A stretch of DNA of 64,000 nucleotides from Yersinia hibernica (GTDB lineage Bacteria; Pseudomonadota; Gammaproteobacteria; Enterobacterales; Enterobacteriaceae). A program made the translations under genes and the position numbers. The notes below the pieces were generated by a model. That model worked only from the letters and a program-made list of their open reading frames with translations. It did not search any database and was not told the origin of the DNA. The stretch lies in assembly GCF_004124235.1 (NCBI RefSeq), contig NZ_CP032487.1:868001-932000 (forward strand). The letters are read 5' to 3'. Numbering within the stretch: position 1 is the stretch's first letter; the number at the start of each line of letters is the position of its first letter. Below, piece after piece: positions 58,240 through 64,000 of this stretch.

Positions 58240-59184
58240 TCACCGTGCTTCTTTTGAGAATGCCGTTGTGTTGTCAGTGGCGGCTAGCGCCCCCTGACGT
58301 GGAATTGTTGCTAAGTCCCAGTTTTTGACAGCAAAACGTAATAATAACGGCAAATCAAGATCTTGCCAGCATTCTGGCACAGGTTGATGCAAAAACTTCA
58401 GTGCCGCAACCAAGACTGGGCGCGGATCACCATGGGGCAACGGCGGCGCATGATTTTGCTTAGAGAGCTTATTACCATCATGGTTCAGTGCCAGTGGCAA
58501 GTGCAAATAACAAGGTGCTGGTTGCTGTAACTGCTGGTAGAGCGCGATCTGACGCACCGTCGGCTCGATTAAATCTGCGCCGCGCACAATCTCGGTGACG
58601 CCCTGAAAAGCATCATCGACCACCACAGCCAAATTATAGGCAAATAGGCCATCTCGGCGGCGAATAATAAAATCTTCTTCGGCCAGCGCGGGCACAGCAT
58701 GCAGCTCACCCAGTAATTTATCACAAAAGGTATAAACCGGATGAGTCTGTCGTAAACGAATAGCGGCACCGGCGGCGGGCACATGACGGTTACGGCAATA
58801 CCCATCGTAATAACCGCCAATCTGCTGAATGCGGTTGCGGGTGCAGGTGCAGTAATAACTCAGCCCTTGTTGCTCCAGCCAGTCTAAGGCCGCGCGATAG
58901 GCGGCGTGGCGCTGAGATTGATAGATAACCGGGCCATCCCAATGCAGGCCATAGTGCTCGAGCGTCGCTAAAATGCGCGCCGCAGCACCAGGGATTTCGC
59001 GAGGGGGATCAATATCTTCGATGCGAACCAGCCAGCGCCCATCTTCGGCACGAGCTTGCAGGTAACTACCCAATGCCGCAATCAGCGAACCGAAATGTAA
59101 ATCACCAGATGGGGATGGCGCAAAGCGCCCAACATATGGCACACGTTTCTGCAGAGCTTGCTGAGAATGGATATTTTTTGGCAT
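58240..59184 (-). CDS. gluQ: Glutamyl-Q tRNA(Asp) synthetase
   Basis: This 314-residue enzyme puts glutamate on queuosine in the anticodon of tRNA(Asp). It is like the catalytic part of glutamyl-tRNA synthetase without the anticodon-binding domain. Motifs are [19 protein letters not shown] (HIGH-like), zinc cysteines in [10 protein letters not shown] and YYDGYC, and NKLSKQNH (KMSKS-like). It lies after dksA with a hairpin between them, matching the dksA-gluQ arrangement of enteric bacteria. Confidence 0.95.
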   Translation of the reverse strand: MPKNIHSQQALQKRVPYVGRFAPSPSGDLHFGSLIAALGSYLQARAEDGRWLVRIEDIDPPREIPGAAARILATLEHYGLHWDGPVIYQSQRHAAYRAALDWLEQQGLSYYCTCTRNRIQQIGGYYDGYCRNRHVPAAGAAIRLRQTHPVYTFCDKLLGELHAVPALAEEDFIIRRRDGLFAYNLAVVVDDAFQGVTEIVRGADLIEPTVRQIALYQQLQQPAPCYLHLPLALNHDGNKLSKQNHAPPLPHGDPRPVLVAALKFLHQPVPECWQDLDLPLLLRFAVKNWDLATIPRQGALAATDNTTAFSKEAR

Positions 59185-59209
59185 AAAGGAGAGGAAATTC
59201 AGCGGGTTA

Positions 59210-59243
59210 AATACGGTACCAGAAATGACTCTGGCACCGTATT
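59210..59243 (-). terminator. Hairpin between dksA and gluQ
   Basis: Fourteen-base arms (59210-59223 and 59230-59243) start AATACGGT and pair perfectly in minus-strand RNA with one G-U pair; in plus-strand RNA that pair would be an A-C mismatch. Only a short U-run follows. A terminator at this place is known to limit gluQ expression in Shigella. Confidence 0.7.
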
Positions 59244-59252
59244 ATTGCTGTG

Positions 59253-59708
59253 TTAGCCTGCCATCTGCTTTTCGCGGATTTCGGCTAGGGTTTTACAGTC
59301 AATGCACAAATCTGCAGTTGGCCGTGCTTCCAGACGGCGAATGCCTATCTCTACGCCACAAGATTCGCAGAAACCGAAATCGTCATCCTCGACTTTTTTC
59401 AGTGTCTTCTCGATCTTTTTAATCAGTTTACGCTCACGGTCGCGGTTACGAAGCTCAAGACTGAACTCCTCTTCCTGCGCGGCACGGTCCACCGGATCGG
59501 GGAAATTAGCAGCTTCGTCTTGCATGTGCGATACAGTACGGTCCACTTCATCCCTGAGCTGGTTGCGCCATGCTTCAAGAATAAGCTTGAAATGCGCCAA
59601 TTGGGCGGCATTCATATACTCTTCGCCTGGCTTCTCTTGGTATGGTTCTACCCCAGCGATGGCGAGAATGCTCAAGGACGAGGTTTTACGTTTTTGCCCT
59701 TCTTGCAT
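59253..59708 (-). CDS. dksA: RNA polymerase-binding transcription factor DksA
   Basis: This 151-residue protein works with ppGpp to change promoter choice in the stringent response by entering the secondary channel of RNA polymerase. The coiled coil lies in the middle with the tip aspartates in [14 protein letters not shown] four-cysteine zinc finger follows (FCESCG ... LCIDC). The start is the ATG of [11 protein letters not shown], preceded by AGGAGAAG; the frame extends to 59801 without homology. Confidence 0.97.
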   Translation of the reverse strand: MQEGQKRKTSSLSILAIAGVEPYQEKPGEEYMNAAQLAHFKLILEAWRNQLRDEVDRTVSHMQDEAANFPDPVDRAAQEEEFSLELRNRDRERKLIKKIEKTLKKVEDDDFGFCESCGVEIGIRRLEARPTADLCIDCKTLAEIREKQMAG

Positions 59709-59887
59709 GATGCTTCTCCTACATTCATACGCACTATCGAAATCCCCAAGACGGGGAAAAATCAGGCCGCTATAAATAACAGAAGGAAGGTAGGTTGGCA
59801 ATTATTCCTGTCGCCTGCTTGACAATGGTGTGAAGGAAGGCGTATTTGGCGAGCAACTTCATCCAAAAATCGCTTCTTTATTCAGCG

Positions 59888-60631
59888 TTATGGATTTGGT
59901 GTTTCGTCCAGTAATAACGGTAGGCGGGCGTCCAGCGCAATACCGTCAGGCGATAGTTGAAAACCGTAGCAAATCACCTCCACTCCTGCTTGCTGAGCCT
60001 GGGCCAGCAATTGGGCATAGCGATTGTCAATGTGTCGGGCGGCGGCAACTTGCCTGATACCCGTATGCAATACGGCAAAAAAAAGTACCGCCCGGTGACC
60101 GTTGGCGACCCTGTTTTGTAGCTCCCTGAGATGCTTCTGACCCCGCAGGGTGACGGCATCCGGGAAATACCCACATTGTTGCTGTAATAAGGTAACCGAC
60201 TTGACTTCAATATAGCAGTTAGACCTATTTTCTGCCTGCAATAACAAGTCTATACGGCTGTTCTCATCCCCATACTTAACCTCTCTTTTGACAGAAGTGT
60301 AACCAGATAATTCAACAATATGATTATTATCTATTGCAGCACTGGCTAACTCATTGGCGCGTAGGGTATTTACGCAGATCCAATCACCGGTTTGGGTTTG
60401 AGTTAGCTCCCAACTATGGGGATATTTACGTTTGGGATTATCCGAGGTCGAATACCAAACTGTGTCCCCAGGTGTGGCGCAGCCAGTCATTGCTCCAGTA
60501 TTAGCGCAATGAATAGTTAATGTTTCTCCAGCGGGCGTCACAATATCAGCTAAAAAGCGTTTATACCGCAGGATAAGTGTGGCGGGTTGTAACCGAGGAG
60601 CAAAAGTCAGTAGCTGCGGGTTAGATGGCAT
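59888..60631 (-). CDS. sfsA: SfsA, sugar fermentation stimulation protein homologue
   Basis: This 247-residue DNA-binding protein has a nuclease-like fold. Motifs as in E. coli SfsA are [41 protein letters not shown] and [10 protein letters not shown] ... YFPDAVT. The last set resembles a PD-(D/E)XK active site. It overlaps thpR by 11 bases. It is about 13 residues longer than the E. coli protein. Confidence 0.94.
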   Translation of the reverse strand: MPSNPQLLTFAPRLQPATLILRYKRFLADIVTPAGETLTIHCANTGAMTGCATPGDTVWYSTSDNPKRKYPHSWELTQTQTGDWICVNTLRANELASAAIDNNHIVELSGYTSVKREVKYGDENSRIDLLLQAENRSNCYIEVKSVTLLQQQCGYFPDAVTLRGQKHLRELQNRVANGHRAVLFFAVLHTGIRQVAAARHIDNRYAQLLAQAQQAGVEVICYGFQLSPDGIALDARLPLLLDETPNP

Positions 60632-61169
60632 CGGAAGTCCTGTGTGTGCTAGTCAATGGCCAGCTTTGTACAATGTTATAACGGGTTCGACCGCGTGCAA
60701 ATACCGACTCATATAACGAAAAATGGTCCACCCGAAAGCTTTCACTCGTCGTTTTCGCCGGAATAGCGACGGGGCGAATAGCCGCGCGGAACAAGGTGAC
60801 ATGGGGATGAAATGGCAGCGGTGTTTGGTAGCAGCCACTGCGTGCCGCTTGAGATCGCAACAACTGAGCCAACTGCAACAGCCCGCGCGCGGGATTTTTA
60901 CATCCCAGCCAGATCACTCCGGAGTTGGGCCAGTGGCCCATATCATCCAGCGTTACATGAAAACCTGACTGACTAATTCGCCCGGCTTGTTGTTGCAATA
61001 TCTGTGCTTTGGCCTGACTGACCTCACCGAGGAACGCCAGTGTCAGGTGAAGATTCGCCGCCGCAATGGGCCGTCCCGCGTCTGGCGGGAAATGAGCTGC
61101 TCGCCATTGCACTATGTTCTGTTGCACGGTGTCGGGCAGGTCGAGTGCAAAAAACAGGCGTTTATTCAT
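60621..61169 (-). CDS. thpR: RNA 2',3'-cyclic phosphodiesterase (ThpR/LigT)
   Basis: This 182-residue 2H phosphoesterase has the two catalytic motifs HLTLAFLG and HVTLFRA. It opens RNA 2',3'-cyclic phosphates and can join tRNA halves in vitro. The start at [12 protein letters not shown] is the family start; the frame begins 8 codons earlier. It is divergent from hrpB, as in E. coli. Confidence 0.94.
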   Translation of the reverse strand: MNKRLFFALDLPDTVQQNIVQWRAAHFPPDAGRPIAAANLHLTLAFLGEVSQAKAQILQQQAGRISQSGFHVTLDDMGHWPNSGVIWLGCKNPARGLLQLAQLLRSQAARSGCYQTPLPFHPHVTLFRAAIRPVAIPAKTTSESFRVDHFSLYESVFARGRTRYNIVQSWPLTSTHRTSDAI

Positions 61170-61233
61170 CGTTTTATCAACAGTATTAATCATTAGGCTG
61201 GCATAATCACTCGGCTAAATACGCTATACGGCC

Positions 61234-63759
61234 ATGATGTTACAATGGCTGATGATGAAAGTAGAGAGGATGGGGAAGAATGTGGTGGTGAGTTGGAAAG
61301 AAAGTGATGCTGCGAGGGGCGCTTTGCCCGTAAGTGAAGTGCTTGATGCGCTTTTGGCCGCGCTGCAAACCTCACCGCAAGTTCTGCTCCATGCCCCCAC
61401 CGGGGCCGGTAAATCGACTTGGCTGCCGCTGCAAATCCTGCAACGGGGGGGCTTGTCTGGCCGCATTATCATGTTGGAACCCCGCCGGTTGGCGGCAAAA
61501 AATGTGGCTTATCGCTTGGCGCAACAATTGGGTGAACAACCGGGCCAGACCGTGGGTTATCGGATGCGCGCCGAAAGTAAAAGCGGGCCAGATACCCGGC
61601 TAGAAGTGGTCACTGAGGGCATTCTCACGCGAATGCTCCAACAAGATGCGGAGCTGAGCGGGATATCGTTGGTCATCCTCGATGAATTCCATGAACGTAG
61701 CTTGCAGGCCGATTTGGCGCTGGCGCTGTTGTTGGATGTGCAGCAAGGGCTACGCGATGACCTGAAACTGCTAATAATGTCCGCGACCCTGGATAACCAG
61801 CGCCTTTCTGCCTTATTGCCATCCGCCCCGGCAATAGTTTCCGCGGGGCGCAGTTTTCCTGTCGAGCGCAGCTATCAGCCTCTATCGAGCCATGAACGGC
61901 TGGAGGATGGGGTTGCCCATCGCGTTAAGCGCTTATTAAACGAACAATCGGGTTCTTTGCTGCTATTTTTACCCGGCGTAGCAGAGATTCACCGCGTTAT
62001 GGAGCGGTTGCAAGGTGAAGTTGCCAATGACACTGACCTTTGCCCACTGTATGGCGCTCTGCCACTCAGTGAGCAGCAGAAAGCCATTCAGCCCGCTCCG
62101 GCTGGGCGGCGCAAAGTGGTGCTGGCGACCAATATTGCCGAAACCAGTTTGACGATTGAAGGTATTCGGCTGGTAGTGGATAGCGGATTGGAGCGGGTGG
62201 CGCGTTTTGATGTCAAAAACGGCCTCACCCGATTGGTCACTCAGCGCATCAGTCAAGCTTCGATGGTGCAGCGCGCCGGGCGTGCTGGGCGATTGGCTCC
62301 GGGGATTTGTTGGCATTTGTTTGCTAAAGAACAGGCCGAACGCGCGGCGCAATACAGTGAGCCGGAAATTCTTAACAGTGATTTATGCAGCCTGTGGCTG
62401 GAGCTATTGCACTGGGGATGTCAGGAGGCGGGCCAGCTCAATTGGCTTGATAAACCGCCTCGAGCGGCACTGGCCGCGGCGCGCGATTTATTGCGGAACT
62501 TAGGGGCGATTGATTCACCAGGGCAGCTTACTGGCATGGGGCGCATGATGGCCAGTTTAGGCTGCGAACCGCGTCTGGCCGCCATGCTGTGTTTTGCCGC
62601 CGGACAAAGTCCGGATGCATTGGCGACAGCGGCGTTATTGGCCGCGATTCTGGAAGAACCCCCGCGTTCAGGCCAAATTGATTTACATGACTGGCTCAGC
62701 CGCCCACAGCCGCATTGGCAGCGGCGGGCGCGGCAATTGACCTCAAGAATTAATGCGCGCGTCGGCGCCATCGACAGTGATATCGCGGGCCAATTGTTGG
62801 CATTGGCTTATCCGGACCGCATCGCCCAACAACGTGGACAGGATGGGCGCTATCTGCTGGCCAATGGTATGGGCGCTGCCATGGCGCAAGATGAGGCGCT
62901 AGCACGAGCACCTTGGTTGGTGGCGGCCAGTTTGTTACAAAGCAACAGTGGGCCGGATGCGCGCATTCTATTGGCGCTGCCGATTGATATTGACCAACTG
63001 GCGCAACAATCGCCCCGTTTGGTCGAAGAAAAAACCGTGGTGGAGTGGGATGAGGAAAAGGGCACATTGCGTGCCTGGCGGCGCTGGCAAATTGGGCGGC
63101 TGACATTGCGGGCGCAGCCATTAGCGAAACCCAGTGACGAAGCATTGCAATCGGCGTTGTTAAACTGGGTGCGCGAGCAAGGTTTGCAGGTACTGAGCTG
63201 GGATGAGCAGGCTGAACAGCTGCGCACCCGCTTACATTGTGCCAGCCGTTGGCTCCCCGAAGAGCCATGGCCGGCCACCGATGATGATAGTTTACTGAGC
63301 CAGCTTGAGCTATGGCTGCTACCCTCACTGCCCGGTGTACGGGATTTGCGTGGCTTACGGCAGGTGAATATGGCGGAGGCGTTGACGCGTTTGTTGAGCT
63401 GGCAATTACGTCAACGGCTGGATACTGAGCTGCCAACTCATTACACTGTGCCGACTGGTAGCCGCCTGCCCATCCGTTATGCTGTTGAGAGGCCGCCGGT
63501 GTTGGCGGTGCGTTTGCAGGAAGTTTTTGGTGAGCAGCATAGCCCAATGTTGGCGAGTGGGCGGGTCGCCGTGGTGCTTGAGCTGCTTTCCCCAGCACAG
63601 CGGCCGCTACAAATTACTGGCGATTTGGCGGCTTTCTGGCAGGGAGCTTATCGCGAGGTACAAAAAGAGATGAAAGGGCGCTATCCCAAGCATGTTTGGC
63701 CGGATGATCCCGCCAATACCCGGCCAACTCGTCGGACTAAAAAGTACCAAGATAAGTAA
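61234..63759 (+). CDS. hrpB: ATP-dependent RNA helicase HrpB
   Basis: This encodes up to 841 residues. It is a DEAH-type helicase with motif I HAPTGAGKST, motif II DEFHER, motif III SATLD and motif VI QRAGRAGR, plus the long HrpB C-terminal region. The cellular role is not clear. The start is uncertain: E. coli HrpB begins close to LPVSEVLDALL, and a GTG near 61282 with GGGGA upstream, or the ATG at 61270, may be used instead of 61234. Confidence 0.94.
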   Translation: MMLQWLMMKVERMGKNVVVSWKESDAARGALPVSEVLDALLAALQTSPQVLLHAPTGAGKSTWLPLQILQRGGLSGRIIMLEPRRLAAKNVAYRLAQQLGEQPGQTVGYRMRAESKSGPDTRLEVVTEGILTRMLQQDAELSGISLVILDEFHERSLQADLALALLLDVQQGLRDDLKLLIMSATLDNQRLSALLPSAPAIVSAGRSFPVERSYQPLSSHERLEDGVAHRVKRLLNEQSGSLLLFLPGVAEIHRVMERLQGEVANDTDLCPLYGALPLSEQQKAIQPAPAGRRKVVLATNIAETSLTIEGIRLVVDSGLERVARFDVKNGLTRLVTQRISQASMVQRAGRAGRLAPGICWHLFAKEQAERAAQYSEPEILNSDLCSLWLELLHWGCQEAGQLNWLDKPPRAALAAARDLLRNLGAIDSPGQLTGMGRMMASLGCEPRLAAMLCFAAGQSPDALATAALLAAILEEPPRSGQIDLHDWLSRPQPHWQRRARQLTSRINARVGAIDSDIAGQLLALAYPDRIAQQRGQDGRYLLANGMGAAMAQDEALARAPWLVAASLLQSNSGPDARILLALPIDIDQLAQQSPRLVEEKTVVEWDEEKGTLRAWRRWQIGRLTLRAQPLAKPSDEALQSALLNWVREQGLQVLSWDEQAEQLRTRLHCASRWLPEEPWPATDDDSLLSQLELWLLPSLPGVRDLRGLRQVNMAEALTRLLSWQLRQRLDTELPTHYTVPTGSRLPIRYAVERPPVLAVRLQEVFGEQHSPMLASGRVAVVLELLSPAQRPLQITGDLAAFWQGAYREVQKEMKGRYPKHVWPDDPANTRPTRRTKKYQDK

Positions 63760-63825
63760 GGTCACATGGCTAACAGCCAATAATTTCAGATGTTTCCCCT
63801 TTCTATCCGATAAATTGGGGAATAT

Positions 63826-63954
63826 ATGATAGCCAAAGTAATTCGAGTTGCAGGAAGGCGGCAAGCGAGAGAATCCCGATGAGCTTACTGTAGTAAGTGA
63901 TTCGCGTGATTGAACGCAGCCAACGCGCATGCAGCTTGAAGTATGACGGGTATA
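63826..63954 (+). repeat. ERIC element between hrpB and mrcB
   Basis: About 129 bp with the ERIC core GAGAATCCC(G)ATGAGCTTAC followed by GTAAGTGATT. The ends form an imperfect palindrome, with TTCGAGTTGCAGG near the start and GCAGCTTGAAGTATGACGGG near the end. It is in inverse orientation to the copy at 43707-43832 and lies in the transcribed spacer before mrcB. Confidence 0.85.
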
Positions 63955-63991
63955 AGCCGCAATAATCGCCAATGCGCGTGGAGAGAAAGAC

Positions 63992-64000
63992 ATGTCTGGG
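63992..64000 (+). CDS. mrcB: Start of probable mrcB (penicillin-binding protein 1B), cut by window
   Basis: Only the codons ATG TCT GGG are in the window, preceded by GGAGAG at a good distance. In enteric bacteria mrcB follows hrpB on the same strand, and its product starts with a similar Met-Ser/Ala-Gly. The identification rests on gene order alone. Confidence 0.5.

Noticed and set aside
62750..63598. 282-codon antisense frame over hrpB
   Set aside because: Proline-alanine-rich shadow of a well supported helicase, with no start signal or homology.
63607..63993. 128-codon minus-strand frame at the right end
   Set aside because: It crosses the hrpB end and the ERIC repeat, whose palindromic nature produces chance open frames.
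1..64000. tRNA or rRNA genes
   Set aside because: No cloverleaf with a T-loop GTTCRA-type motif in place, and no rRNA sequence, was recognised by reading. The Mu-like phage also does not need a tRNA attachment site.

Overview
The window is chromosomal DNA of a Yersinia-like enterobacterium, with most of an inverted Mu-like prophage on the left and ordinary core genes on the right. The host call rests on the conserved block aroP-pdhR-aceE-aceF-lpd ... acnB-yacL ... speD-speE-yacC-cueO-hpt-can-yadG-yadH-yadE-panD-panC-panB-folK-pcnB-gluQ-dksA-sfsA-thpR-hrpB-(mrcB). It is also supported by an IS285-type IS256-family insertion sequence, a very long invasin/intimin-type adhesin gene and ERIC repeats of the Yersinia type. 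The species cannot be fixed from the sequence alone.

Positions 1 to about 18,109 hold a Mu-like (transposable) prophage read on the minus strand from early genes (right) to late genes (left). The repressor c gene is on the plus strand and faces away from ner across a 244 bp control region. Ner, the DDE transposase A and target activator B are followed by about fifteen small early genes, most of unknown function (a DUF3164 protein, a DUF2786 protein, an ANR-domain protein). GemA and the Mor-type activator come next, then a lysis block (GH19 endolysin, holin-like protein, Rz with nested Rz1), the small and large terminase, portal, F-like head protein and G-like protein. The remaining head and tail genes lie beyond the left edge.

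The prophage lies inside an invasin/intimin-like gene. The 2,066-codon passenger part (about fourteen Big_1-like and three Big_2-like domains) starts directly at the phage end at about 18,110, with no signal peptide or beta-barrel. An IS285-like element with an 8 bp target duplication sits 7 bp after its stop codon.

Positions 25.7-35.1 kb carry the aromatic amino acid permease and the pyruvate dehydrogenase genes, with a perfect PdhR operator and a long three-way-junction inverted repeat before aceE. Positions 35.2-40.2 kb are an accessory island: a secreted protein with an ADP-ribosyltransferase-like C-terminal domain, and an AraC regulator divergent from a FepA-like TonB receptor across a Fur box. 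The rest is core metabolism: aconitase B, polyamine synthesis, copper oxidase with a CueR promoter, purine salvage, carbonic anhydrase, an ABC exporter, pantothenate and folate genes, poly(A) polymerase with an AUU start codon, DksA and an RNA helicase. The window ends at the first codons of a probable mrcB.
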